Part shown: positions 17,540 through 25,743 of the stretch, piece after piece
Numbering within the stretch: position 1 is the first letter of the stretch
How the letters are laid out: every line of letters begins with the position of its first letter
NCBI RefSeq assembly: GCF_011395035.1
Contig: NZ_CP024768.1
Span: 4,029,595 to 4,093,594 of the forward strand
Source: Pantoea cypripedii
GTDB lineage: Bacteria; Pseudomonadota; Gammaproteobacteria; Enterobacterales; Enterobacteriaceae
DNA: 64,000 nt
Direction: 5' to 3'
Notes under the pieces: generated by a model
Told to the model about the DNA's origin: nothing
Seen by the model: the letters and a program-made list of their open reading frames with translations, nothing else
Databases searched by the model: none
Made by a program: the position numbers and the translations under genes

Positions 17540-18319
17540 ATGAACGGTAAGAAAATAACCTGGAATGGCGGTTTGCAACACGAAGCCATCGACATTCTGG
17601 CCAAAGAGGGCGGCATGATCGTCAGCCCGACCAAAGTCGGCTACATTATCATGACCTCAGATAAAGCTGGCCTTGAACGCAAGTTTGAAGCGAAGAACCG
17701 CAAGCGTAACAAGCCCGGCGTGGTGCTGTGCGGCTCGCTGGAACAGCTGCGCTCGCTGGCTCAACTCAACCCGGAAATTGACGAACTGTATCAACGTCAT
17801 TGGGATCAGGATATTCTGCTGGGCTGCATTTTGCCATGGCGTGAAGAGGCGTTATCACGTATTCCTGACGACGGTTCCAAAGAACTCATGATGGATGGTC
17901 GCCAGACCAGCTGCTTCGTGATTAAGTTTGGCAAGCCGGGCGAAATACTGGCAAAAGAATTGTGGGAAAAGCACGGTAAATTCTCCTTTGCCAGCTCCGC
18001 AAATCCATCGGGTCAGGGCAACCGCGGTCTGGTGGAAGGTATTGGCGAACGTATTGAATCCCGTGCTGATTTAATTATTGCCGCCAACGATTACGTGAAA
18101 TCCATTCAGCCAAACGACGAAAATAAAGTGCGTTATGAGCAGGGTGTGATGGTGTCAATGGTGGATAGTGAAGGCCGTTTGATCCCGGAACAAAAAGGCG
18201 AGCGTAAAATCACACCCTGTCCGGTGCTGATCCGCAAAGGTCTTGATGTTGATAAGATCATGTCGCTGCTGTCGGATATTTTCCCGTCATGGGATTACCG
18301 CCACGGCGATTATTATTGA
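17540..18319 (+). CDS. Sua5/YciO/YrdC-family protein
   Basis: A 259-residue protein (MNGKKITWNGGLQHEAIDILAKEGG), preceded by GGGTAG. The YrdC-type nucleotide-binding groove is recognisable: SPTKVGYIIM where TsaC has PTDTVYGL, KNRKRNKPGVVLCGS matching the K-x-R-x-x-KP loop, and FASSANPSGQGNRG matching the SSAN-SG motif. Classic members make threonylcarbamoyl-AMP for tRNA t6A. The altered first motif, a long insertion around DQDILLGCILPWREEALSRIPDDGS and a C-terminal tail unlike TsaC suggest a separate carbamoylation or unknown function. The gene stands alone behind an AT-rich leader, so context gives no pathway. Confidence 0.75.
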   Translation: MNGKKITWNGGLQHEAIDILAKEGGMIVSPTKVGYIIMTSDKAGLERKFEAKNRKRNKPGVVLCGSLEQLRSLAQLNPEIDELYQRHWDQDILLGCILPWREEALSRIPDDGSKELMMDGRQTSCFVIKFGKPGEILAKELWEKHGKFSFASSANPSGQGNRGLVEGIGERIESRADLIIAANDYVKSIQPNDENKVRYEQGVMVSMVDSEGRLIPEQKGERKITPCPVLIRKGLDVDKIMSLLSDIFPSWDYRHGDYY

Positions 18320-18344
18320 GTTCCTGACAATCCAGTTTTAACCA

Positions 18345-18396
18345 GGTCGGCATAAATGCCGACCCTACAACCGTAGGGTGCGCATTCATGCGCACC
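18345..18396. repeat. Second palindromic repeat family, head-to-head pair
   Basis: GGTCGGCAT-AA-ATGCCGACC (18345-18364), then CCCTAC-AACC-GTAGGG, then GGTGCGCAT-TC-ATGCGCACC (18377-18396). It is two palindromes joined by complementary CCTAC/GTAGG ends, in the convergent gap after the Sua5-like gene. Copies of the CCAGGTCGGCAT half recur at 50743-50778 and 63689-63723. It can fold strongly and may help terminate both converging genes. Confidence 0.75.
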
Positions 18397-18409
18397 TGAA
18401 AGCGACCCC

Positions 18410-19426
18410 TTACCATTCCACCGTAATCTTGCCGAAGTGTCCGGCATTTTCCTGATGGCGGAACGCCGCCGGTAAATCACTCAGTGCACCAAAACTATCG
18501 CTGATCACCGGGCGAATCCCGGTCTGCTCCAGCGCACGGACAAAATCCTGCTGCTGGCGACGATGACCGACGACCAGGCCCTGTATCCGCGCCTGCTTAG
18601 CCATCAACCCGGCTGTCGGGATCACCCCTTCAAAGCCGGTCAGCACGCCGATTAAGGCAATATGTCCACCGACACGTACCGCCTCAATGGATTGCGCCAT
18701 GGTGCCAGGCCCGCCCAGCTCAATCACCACATCCGCGCCTTTACCCCCGGTCAGCTGCTGCACCGCTTTGCCCCACTCGGGTGTGCTGCGGTAGTTAATC
18801 ACCTCATCAGCCCCCAGCTCACGCGCATGCTCCAGCTTTTCATCCGAGGATGAGGTCACAATCACCCGCGCACCCATGCTTTTGGCGATTTGCAGCGCGG
18901 TGATGGAAACGCCACCCGTACCGAGCGTCAGAATGGTATCGCCTGCTTTGATCTGCGCATCACCCACCAGCGCCCGCCAGGCCGTCAGACCGGAGGTGGT
19001 GATGGTGGCTGCTTCGGCATGACGCCAGCCACGAGGCGCGAGGGTAAAATGGCTGGCCGGACGCACCACCACTTCGGCGGCAAAGCCGTGGGCACCATCG
19101 CCAGGGGTTTGGGTGAAATTGCCGACCTGCTGCTCAGGCAAACCATCCTGCCACTGCGGAAAGAAGCCGGACACCACATGGTCGCCAGCCTTAAATTCAC
19201 TGACACCCGCACCGACTTCTTCCACCACACCGGCACCGTCCGCCATCATAATGCGGCCATCGGCAGTGGGAATGGATCCTTTTGCCACCAGCAGATCGTG
19301 AAAATTCAGGGAGGTGGCGTGGATCGCCACCCGGATCTCACCCGGCCCCGGCTTACCCGGATCCGCCAGATCCACCAGCTGCAAATTCTCCAGCCCGCCA
19401 GGGCTTTTTAAGATCATCGCTTGCAT
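18410..19426 (-). CDS. Zinc-independent medium-chain dehydrogenase/reductase (quinone oxidoreductase-like)
   Basis: A 338-residue MDR protein (MQAMILKSPGGLENLQLVDL). It has the GroES-like N-terminal domain with SLNFHDLLVAKG and the NADP-binding loop TLGTGGVSITALQIAK in the middle. The catalytic-zinc Cys/His pattern and the structural four-cysteine loop are absent, so it belongs with the zinc-free NADPH reductases of enones or quinones. It is last in a three-gene reverse-strand run with an epoxide hydrolase and an SDR, so it probably reduces a related unsaturated or carbonyl intermediate (inference). Confidence 0.85.
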   Translation of the reverse strand: MQAMILKSPGGLENLQLVDLADPGKPGPGEIRVAIHATSLNFHDLLVAKGSIPTADGRIMMADGAGVVEEVGAGVSEFKAGDHVVSGFFPQWQDGLPEQQVGNFTQTPGDGAHGFAAEVVVRPASHFTLAPRGWRHAEAATITTSGLTAWRALVGDAQIKAGDTILTLGTGGVSITALQIAKSMGARVIVTSSSDEKLEHARELGADEVINYRSTPEWGKAVQQLTGGKGADVVIELGGPGTMAQSIEAVRVGGHIALIGVLTGFEGVIPTAGLMAKQARIQGLVVGHRRQQQDFVRALEQTGIRPVISDSFGALSDLPAAFRHQENAGHFGKITVEW

Positions 19427-19497
19427 TGTCTGTCATCCTCATCAGCAAAAAAGTAAGTGTGGCAGCGATGGCGAATCGCTGCCTTCGCCGATGGTGC

Positions 19498-20634
19498 TTA
19501 GCGCAGCGCGCGATAAAAAGTTCTGATCTCCTGCGCCAGCAGCTCCGGTTCTTCCATCGCGGTGAAATGCCCGCCGCGCGGCATCTCAGTCCACTGCTGA
19601 ATATTAAGATGCTGCTCCGCCCAGCGCCGTGGTGGTGGTACCAGATCATGAGGAAAACGCGCCAGCCCGGTCGGCACGCGAATATCGCTCATCGGCGGCA
19701 GCGAATGGCTGTTCTCATAGTAAAGGTTGGCCGAACTGCCGATGCTGCCGGTGAGCCAGTACAGCATGATGTTATTGAGCAACTCATCCTTGCTAAAGTG
19801 GCCGAACAGATCGCCCTGGCAATCGCCCCAGCTGCGGAATTTTTCCATAATCCAGCTTGCCAGTCCGACCGGCGAATCATTGAGCGCGAACGCCAGGGTT
19901 TGCGGCTTGGTCGATTGCAGCGCCATATAAGCCCCTTCCTGGGCAATCCACTTCAGCGCCACCGCCTGATAATCACGCGCTTCGTCAGTGAGATCGTCGC
20001 CTGTCGCCTGCATCAGCGGGCGTATCAGCCCGACATCGGTAAGGTGAATCCCCACCAGCCTGTCAGGATGCTGCACAGCCAGATAACGCGTCACGCCAGA
20101 GCCGATATCCCCGCCAGCAGCAGCGAAGCGCGCATAGCCCAGCTCCGTCATCAACTGCGCCCACAGGTCAGCAATTTGCGCGTTGTGTATCCCCTGCGGC
20201 GGACAGGGAGAGAAGGCAAAGCCCGGCAGCGACGGCACGATAACGTCGAACGCATCCTCGGGCTGACCGCCAAAACGCGCTGGGTCGGTCAGCAGGGGGA
20301 TGATTTTCTGGTAACGCAGAAACGAATCGGGCCAGCCGTGGGTCAGCAGCAGCGGCAGCGGATTTGGCCCGTTGCCACGTTGATGAATAAAATGCACCGG
20401 CGTTTCGCCCTGCTGCCAGTAAAAATGCGCCAGCTGATTGAGTTCATGCTCCTGCTTGCGCCAGTCATACTGGTGCAGCCAGTAATCCACCAGCGCTTTC
20501 AGCTCATCAATGGCGGTGCCTTTTTGCCATGCTGCGCCCGGTAGCGGTGCCGCCCAGCGCGTCTGGCGCAACCGCCACTCCAGGTCATCTAACTGCGACT
20601 GCGCGATATCAATCTGAAACGATTGCACAGACAT
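19498..20634 (-). CDS. Epoxide hydrolase (EHN domain plus alpha/beta hydrolase)
   Basis: 378 residues from ATG 20634 (MSVQSFQIDIAQSQLDDLEWRL); a GTG two codons upstream is also in frame. The N-terminal EHN domain (about residues 5-110) contains LDDLEWRLRQTRW and WLHQYDWRKQEHELNQ. The alpha/beta hydrolase part shows the oxyanion HGWPDSFLRY, nucleophile Asp in GGDIGSGV and C-terminal catalytic His in MPRGGHFTAMEEPELL. It opens epoxides to diols. The gene lies 45 bp downstream of the SDR gene in the same operon. Confidence 0.9.
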   Translation of the reverse strand: MSVQSFQIDIAQSQLDDLEWRLRQTRWAAPLPGAAWQKGTAIDELKALVDYWLHQYDWRKQEHELNQLAHFYWQQGETPVHFIHQRGNGPNPLPLLLTHGWPDSFLRYQKIIPLLTDPARFGGQPEDAFDVIVPSLPGFAFSPCPPQGIHNAQIADLWAQLMTELGYARFAAAGGDIGSGVTRYLAVQHPDRLVGIHLTDVGLIRPLMQATGDDLTDEARDYQAVALKWIAQEGAYMALQSTKPQTLAFALNDSPVGLASWIMEKFRSWGDCQGDLFGHFSKDELLNNIMLYWLTGSIGSSANLYYENSHSLPPMSDIRVPTGLARFPHDLVPPPRRWAEQHLNIQQWTEMPRGGHFTAMEEPELLAQEIRTFYRALR

Positions 20635-20679
20635 AACCACTCCTCAGTTTAAGCAGACGCTGCCTCTACTGTAGCCTGA

Positions 20680-21504
20680 TCAGGCATCTGCGCCATAGGC
20701 CAGCGCCTTCTGTCCATGCAATTCCACCAGGCGGCTTTGTAACGCCGCATCGATATGCTGATACGCGGTGCTGCCCAGCGCCAGCCGCAGCGGCATCTTC
20801 GGTTGCTCAAGGGTGGTGATCATCGCACTGACACATTTCTCCGCGTCACCGAGGATAGCGAACTCCCCCGACAGCAGCATGCGGCGTAACTCGCCCGAGG
20901 CGGTATCGCGGTAGCAATCCAGTGCCTCAGCCACATCGAGACCCGCACCGAAGTTGGTCGCGGTCGGGCCGGGTTCGACCAGCAAAAAGTCGATGCCAAA
21001 GTTCGCCACTTCCTGGCGCACCGCCTCAACAAATCCTTCAATGCCCCATTTGGTGGCGTGGTAGAGACTGAAGTTGGGATAAGCCACCTGCCCGCCTTCC
21101 GACGATAACTGCGCAATACGCCCGCCGCCCTGCTGACGCAGCAACGGGATCACGGCGCGAATCAGCTGGATGGAGCCGGTAAGATTGGTAGCAATTTGAC
21201 GCTCAATCTGCGCATCACTCAACTCCTCAGCCGCACCAAACAGGCCATAGGCGGCATTGCTGACCACCACGTCGATACGTTCCACCGCGGCAAAGGCCTG
21301 GGCCACAGCGGGCGCAATGGTGGCTGTCTGCGCCAGATCGAGGGTGACTACCTGCAACCGTGCGCCGTAGCGTTGTTGCGGATCATCCATCGCCGCGCTG
21401 CGGCGGACACAGGCAATGATCGTATCGCCACGCGCCAGTAAACGTTCACTCATCAGTCGGCCCAGCCCATTGCTGGCTCCGGTAATTAACCAGGTTTTCA
21501 TCAT
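20680..21504 (-). CDS. Short-chain dehydrogenase/reductase
   Basis: A 274-residue classical SDR starting MMKTWLITGASNGLGRLMSE, with a GGAGG site 5 nt upstream. It shows the TGASNGLG cofactor loop, NAAYG, the catalytic Ser in the QLSSEGG stretch and YHATK supplying Tyr and Lys. First gene of an SDR-epoxide hydrolase-MDR operon, divergent from a LysR regulator with 92 bp between. The substrate cannot be named from sequence. Confidence 0.9.
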   Translation of the reverse strand: MMKTWLITGASNGLGRLMSERLLARGDTIIACVRRSAAMDDPQQRYGARLQVVTLDLAQTATIAPAVAQAFAAVERIDVVVSNAAYGLFGAAEELSDAQIERQIATNLTGSIQLIRAVIPLLRQQGGGRIAQLSSEGGQVAYPNFSLYHATKWGIEGFVEAVRQEVANFGIDFLLVEPGPTATNFGAGLDVAEALDCYRDTASGELRRMLLSGEFAILGDAEKCVSAMITTLEQPKMPLRLALGSTAYQHIDAALQSRLVELHGQKALAYGADA

Positions 21505-21548
21505 CGTTTCCTCCGGTTGAAAACCTGATAGTAGATCGCTTTACTGGT

Positions 21549-21577
21549 GGTCATAATCTCCCTAATCACGCATGACC
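21549..21577. promoter_or_regulatory. Candidate LysR operator in the SDR-LysR gap
   Basis: GGTCAT and ATGACC form an inverted repeat separated by 17 bp in the divergent promoter region, the place where a LysR protein normally binds. Only six bases per arm match, so this is a weak call. Confidence 0.3.
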
Positions 21578-21596
21578 TGGTGAGGAAAAACCACCA

Positions 21597-22499
21597 ATGA
21601 GACGACCTTCCTGGCATGAGTTACAGGCCATTAAGACGCTGGCAGAACAACGCAGCTTTCGTCATGCCGCCGAAAGGCTTGGCCTGAAACGCTCCTCGCT
21701 TAGCCATCTGGTAAAAGGGCTGGAACACAATCTCGGCGTGCAATTGTTTCAGCGCACAACGCGTAGCGTAGCGCTGACCGAGGCGGGCCAGCAGTTGCTG
21801 ACGCGGCTGGCCCCGTTACTCGACGAGATGGATGAGGTGCTGAATGATGTCAGCGCCCACCGCCAGCAGCATTACGGCACGCTGCGCATCAGCGCCAGCG
21901 ATGCGGCGATCAGTTTGCTGCTGACCCGGGTCATTCCGACCTTCAGCGCACAATATCCCGATATCGAACTGGATCTGGCCGCGCAGGGTGCGTTGGTGGA
22001 TATCACCGCAGCAGGATTTGATGCCGGTATCCGGCTGATTGAGGATGTACCGCAGGATATGGTGGCGATACCGATGGGAGGTCCGCTGACCTTTGTCACC
22101 GTGGCATCAAAGGCTTATCTCGCCGGGCATCCGCCCTTACATCACCCGCTGGATTTGCACCAGCAGCAATGTATCCGGCAACGGTTGCCGGGCGGTAAAC
22201 GCTATCGCTGGGAGTATCAACGTCAGGACGAGGCGCTGGAAATTGATGTGCCGGGTTCGCTTACGCTGGACAGCAATGCATTGATGGCCGAAGCGGCCAT
22301 CCATCATCTGGGGATTGCTTATCTGCCCCTGCCCTATGCCAGCAAGGGACTGGAAAGCGGCCAGCTGGTGGAACTGCTGGCTGAGTGGCGGGTGCAGTCG
22401 GCGGGCATCGCCTTATGGTTCCCGCCTAACCGCCATCAGTCGATGGCGTTGCGGCTGTTTATCGATGCCCTGAAAACCCTTTTACCCTATAAAGCCTGA
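21597..22499 (+). CDS. LysR-family transcriptional regulator
   Basis: A 300-residue protein with an N-terminal winged helix (WHELQAIKTLAEQRSFRHAAERLGLKRSSLSHLVKGLEHNLGVQLFQRTTRSVALTEAG) and a C-terminal periplasmic-binding-like sensor. A GAGGAAAA sequence precedes the ATG. It is divergent from the SDR/epoxide hydrolase/MDR operon and is its probable regulator. Its 3' end overlaps the convergent cysteine hydrolase by 13 bp. Confidence 0.92.
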   Translation: MRRPSWHELQAIKTLAEQRSFRHAAERLGLKRSSLSHLVKGLEHNLGVQLFQRTTRSVALTEAGQQLLTRLAPLLDEMDEVLNDVSAHRQQHYGTLRISASDAAISLLLTRVIPTFSAQYPDIELDLAAQGALVDITAAGFDAGIRLIEDVPQDMVAIPMGGPLTFVTVASKAYLAGHPPLHHPLDLHQQQCIRQRLPGGKRYRWEYQRQDEALEIDVPGSLTLDSNALMAEAAIHHLGIAYLPLPYASKGLESGQLVELLAEWRVQSAGIALWFPPNRHQSMALRLFIDALKTLLPYKA

Positions 22500-23131
22500 C
22501 GTTGCGGGGCTTTGTGTACCATGGTGTAAGCATAATCGACACCCATACCGTAGGCACCGCTGTGCTCGCGCACCAGATCCATCACCGCATCGTAAGTCTC
22601 TTTACGTGACCAGTCGCGCTGGTACTCCAGCAGCACCTGCTGCCAGGTCACCGGTACGGCACCCGCCTGCACCATCCGCTGTACCGAACGTTCATGGGCA
22701 TCAACGCTGGTGCCACCTGAGGTATCTGTCACCACATACACTTCATAACCGGCTTTCAGCGCCATCAGCGCCGGGAACGTCAGACAAACTTCCGTCCACA
22801 GGGCAGAGATAATCAGCTTTTTACGACCGGTTTTTTCCACCGCTTCGACGAATTTTGCATCTTCCCAGGAGTTCATTGATGTGCGCTCAATCGGCTTCGC
22901 TTCCGGGTGCACCGCCAGCAGTTCCGGCCAGATGTAGCCGCTAAAGCTTTCGGTTTCCACCGAGGTGTAAATCACCGGCACGTCGAAAATCTTGCCCGCT
23001 TTTGCCAGGGCAACGGTGTTATTTTTGAGCTGCTGGCGATCAATATTGGCCACGCCGAACGCCATCTGCGGCTGGTGGTCGATGAAGATCAGGGTAGAGT
23101 TTTGCGGGTCGAGCAGGTCAAGTTTAGACAT
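22487..23131 (-). CDS. Isochorismatase-like cysteine hydrolase (YcaC type)
   Basis: A 214-residue protein resembling E. coli YcaC. The catalytic Asp is in LIFIDHQPQMAFGV, the Lys lies in the RKKLIISALW stretch, and the nucleophilic Cys is in TEVCLTFPALMAL. YcaC-type enzymes are octameric hydrolases of unassigned substrate. The frame overlaps the end of the convergent LysR gene, and it faces away from bestrophin, so it is probably monocistronic. Confidence 0.88.
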   Translation of the reverse strand: MSKLDLLDPQNSTLIFIDHQPQMAFGVANIDRQQLKNNTVALAKAGKIFDVPVIYTSVETESFSGYIWPELLAVHPEAKPIERTSMNSWEDAKFVEAVEKTGRKKLIISALWTEVCLTFPALMALKAGYEVYVVTDTSGGTSVDAHERSVQRMVQAGAVPVTWQQVLLEYQRDWSRKETYDAVMDLVREHSGAYGMGVDYAYTMVHKAPQRQAL

Positions 23132-23369
23132 GGTTATTTCCTCAGCGGTATGGGTTTTATGTGTTGTGTCGTTGAGATGAACTTTAAGAAAAGCCGCGCG
23201 GAAGAGATAACGGAAAGAATTTTATAAGTTGTTCAAAACGATTTTAGAAGATTGATTTAACAGAAAAAAACACCCTTCACACCGAAGAAAACCCACGAAA
23301 CAGCGTTGATCAGTCAGTGAAGACAGGCGTAACCTGTGATCACAAAATCAAAAACTCACCATCGCAAAA

Positions 23370-24284
23370 ATGATTGTTCGCCCACATCAGCACTGGTTCC
23401 TGCGCTTGTTCGACTGGCACGGTTCGGTGCTTACCAGCATTCTGTTTCGTTTATCACTCAACCTGCTGATGTCGTTAATCGCCATCCTCGGTTTTCCCTG
23501 GTATGAAACCCTCGGCATCCATCTGACCACCGCGCCCTTCAGCCTGATTGGTGTGTCGATCGCGATCTTCCTTGGCTTTCGTAATAACGCCAGCTATGCG
23601 CGTTTTACCGAAGCCCGCACCCTGTGGGGCACGCTGCTGATTACCCAGCGTTCGTTGCTGCGCCAGGTGAAAAGCATCCCCACCCTCAGCCTTGAGCAGG
23701 CGCGTGAATTTGCCAATCTGCAAATCGCCTTCAACCTGAGCATGAAGCATCAGCTGCGTCATACCGACCCGACCGCAGATTTGCAGCGCACGCTGCCGCC
23801 AGGCTTCCGTGATCAGGTGTTAAGCAATCCGCTACCTACTACGCAGATTTTGCTGCGGATGGGGGAATGGCTGGCGCAACAGCGGCATGAAGGACATATC
23901 TCGGACATTGTCTGGCAGAGCATGGATGAAAACCTGAACCATCTTTCCACCGTGCTGGGGGGCTGCGATCGTATCGCTGGCACGCCGATTCCGTTCGCCT
24001 ACAGCCTGATTCTGCATCGTACCGTGTACCTGTTCTGTACCCTGCTGCCGTTTGCGCTGGTGTCGGATTTACACGCCATGACGCCGCTGGTGTCGGTGTT
24101 TATCTCCTACACCTTTTTGTCGCTGGAATCGCTGGCGGAAGAACTGGAAGACCCGTTTGGCACTGCGCCGAACGACCTGCCGCTGGATGCCATCTGTGTG
24201 GCGATTGAACGTAACCTGAAGTCAATGAATGGCGATCCGCTGCCGGAACCGTTGCAGCCGGATAAATACTTTAATCTGACGTAG
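23370..24284 (+). CDS. Bestrophin-family channel (YneE-like)
   Basis: A 304-residue membrane protein (MIVRPHQHWFLRLFDWHGSVLTSILFRL) matching the YneE/bestrophin family. The conserved GFRNNASYARFTEARTLWGTL follows the second hydrophobic segment, and FTFLSLESLAEELEDPFG-like residues (SYTFLSLESLAEELEDPFG) occur near the C-terminus, a bestrophin hallmark. Bacterial homologues form pentameric inner-membrane ion channels. A 230-bp leader without clear structure precedes it. Confidence 0.92.
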   Translation: MIVRPHQHWFLRLFDWHGSVLTSILFRLSLNLLMSLIAILGFPWYETLGIHLTTAPFSLIGVSIAIFLGFRNNASYARFTEARTLWGTLLITQRSLLRQVKSIPTLSLEQAREFANLQIAFNLSMKHQLRHTDPTADLQRTLPPGFRDQVLSNPLPTTQILLRMGEWLAQQRHEGHISDIVWQSMDENLNHLSTVLGGCDRIAGTPIPFAYSLILHRTVYLFCTLLPFALVSDLHAMTPLVSVFISYTFLSLESLAEELEDPFGTAPNDLPLDAICVAIERNLKSMNGDPLPEPLQPDKYFNLT

Positions 24285-24292
24285 GCAGCCGA

Positions 24293-25192
24293 TTAGCTCA
24301 GGTGATCCAGCCAGCGCGTATAAGCCTGATCCCACAGGGCCGCTGGCGTTCCCGCCTGACCCAGGCCAAAACCGTGACCACCGCGGCTCAGCTCGATCAG
24401 TTCCACCGGCACCCGCATACGGCGGCAGGTATCGCGCATCAGTTCGGTATTGTGTGGATTGGAGGTGTGATCGTCTTCCGCCTGCGCCAGGAAAGTCGGC
24501 GGGTAGTTGCGGGTAACATAATTCTGCACCGACCAGTTAGCCTCTTCGGCTGGCGTAGCGTTGTTACCGACCATCATTAAATGGGTCGTGGTGTGTTGAT
24601 ATGGCGCTTCCAGCGTGATGACCGGATAGATCAGGCCGACGCTATCCGCCTTCGGCACCACCTGATCGAGCGGGTCCTGTGCCGGATACGAGTCGAAATC
24701 AGGCCGCGCCGCCGCCATGCCCAGCAGATGCCCACCGGCAGAAAAGCCCAGCAGATGAACTTTGCGCTCCATCGAACGCACCAGCCGAATGGCACGCTGC
24801 GCATCCTGCAACGGTGCCAGATGGCCCGCCTGCCACTTCTCACCCGGTAAGCGATAGCTCAGCACATAGGCGGTGTAGCCGTTGGCGTTGAGCCAGCGTG
24901 CCACCGGCCAGGCTTCACGCCCCATGCCGATCCATTTATACCCGCCACCGGCGGCAATCAGCACCGCTTCACCATTGGGGTTTTCCGGGCGAAAACGCTG
25001 AATCGCCGGTGAGACAACATTGGACCAGGAACCATTGGCGCTGATACGTAATAAACCGGATGGGCCACCGCCGCCGGGCGGATCGTCCGGCCAGAGAGGA
25101 ATAATGTCATCACGGGCAAACAATTTGCCTGTGGTCATTGAAAGTACCGTTGCCCCGGTTGCCAGCAAAAGGCGGCGACGCGTTATCATCAT
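24293..25192 (-). CDS. Exported alpha/beta hydrolase with twin-arginine signal
   Basis: A 299-residue esterase/lipase-like protein. The N-terminus MMITRRRLLLATGATVLSMTTGKLFARDD has a twin-arginine-type motif and hydrophobic core, suggesting Tat export to the periplasm. The hydrolase fold shows the oxyanion region EAVLIAAGGGYKWIGMG, nucleophile Ser in LLGFSAGGHLLGMA, Asp in AQAEDDHTSNP and His in LSRGGHGFG. It probably hydrolyses carboxylic or sugar-acetyl esters. It converges with bestrophin, 8 bp apart. Confidence 0.87.
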   Translation of the reverse strand: MMITRRRLLLATGATVLSMTTGKLFARDDIIPLWPDDPPGGGGPSGLLRISANGSWSNVVSPAIQRFRPENPNGEAVLIAAGGGYKWIGMGREAWPVARWLNANGYTAYVLSYRLPGEKWQAGHLAPLQDAQRAIRLVRSMERKVHLLGFSAGGHLLGMAAARPDFDSYPAQDPLDQVVPKADSVGLIYPVITLEAPYQHTTTHLMMVGNNATPAEEANWSVQNYVTRNYPPTFLAQAEDDHTSNPHNTELMRDTCRRMRVPVELIELSRGGHGFGLGQAGTPAALWDQAYTRWLDHLS

Positions 25193-25306
25193 GCTGTGAA
25201 GCCACTGTCAGAAAAGGGACAGCCTTCAGGCTGTGTCTCGTTATGGTGATGCAAGGTCAATGCCAAACGCTGGCGATTATGTACGCAATCTGTACAAAAA
25301 AGCTAT

Positions 25307-25332
25307 AAAAAAACGCGCCGAAAAAGGCGCGT
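25307..25332 (-). terminator. Intrinsic terminator of the small secreted protein gene
   Basis: Reading the reverse strand: ACGCGCC, loop TTTTTC, GGCGCGT, then seven T residues. It lies about 30 bp after the small gene's stop. Confidence 0.9.
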
Positions 25333-25363
25333 ATTTTATGGTTAAAGCGGACGATAAAAAGAT

Positions 25364-25711
25364 TTAATCTTCCTGCTGAAATTGTGTCATCACCGTTTGC
25401 TCGCATTGCTGCTGGTTATGACGTAACTGGCTGCGCTCATCGTCACCCAGTTGCAGCCAGGCATTGATCACTTCCTGTGCCGTCTCTTCATCAAATTCCG
25501 CTGGGCTTAACGCCGAGGGTGACTGGCTGGCCGCCATTTGTGACTTCATTTTTGCCACATAACTGTCCATGGTTCCGGTGCTTTTTTCATTGCTGACCAG
25601 ATGGCACAGCTGGCTGGCATAGACGTTTTGTTCGCTATCCGCGTTTGCGTCATCCGCCAGCGCGCTGGCCGACAGCGAAAGCCCGAAAAGGGCAAGTAAT
25701 AAAACTTTCAT
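25364..25711 (-). CDS. Small secreted protein of unknown function
   Basis: A 115-residue protein with a clear Sec signal peptide (MKVLLLALFGLSLSASALA, cleavage expected before DDANAD). The mature part is hydrophilic and mostly helical-looking, with two cysteines (QLCHLVSNE and QQQCEQTV) that could form a disulphide in the periplasm. I do not recognise the family. It lies 32 bp after the antiporter gene on the same strand, so it may be cotranscribed, and has its own strong terminator. Confidence 0.75.
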   Translation of the reverse strand: MKVLLLALFGLSLSASALADDANADSEQNVYASQLCHLVSNEKSTGTMDSYVAKMKSQMAASQSPSALSPAEFDEETAQEVINAWLQLGDDERSQLRHNQQQCEQTVMTQFQQED

Positions 25712-25743
25712 AACAGGCTCCTGTTGTTTCCAGAAAATCGTAG

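Noticed and set aside
23330..23346. CRP-like site TGTGATCACA before the bestrophin gene
   Set aside because: The half-sites TGTGA/TCACA have no 6-bp spacer, so it is a plain palindrome, not a CRP site.
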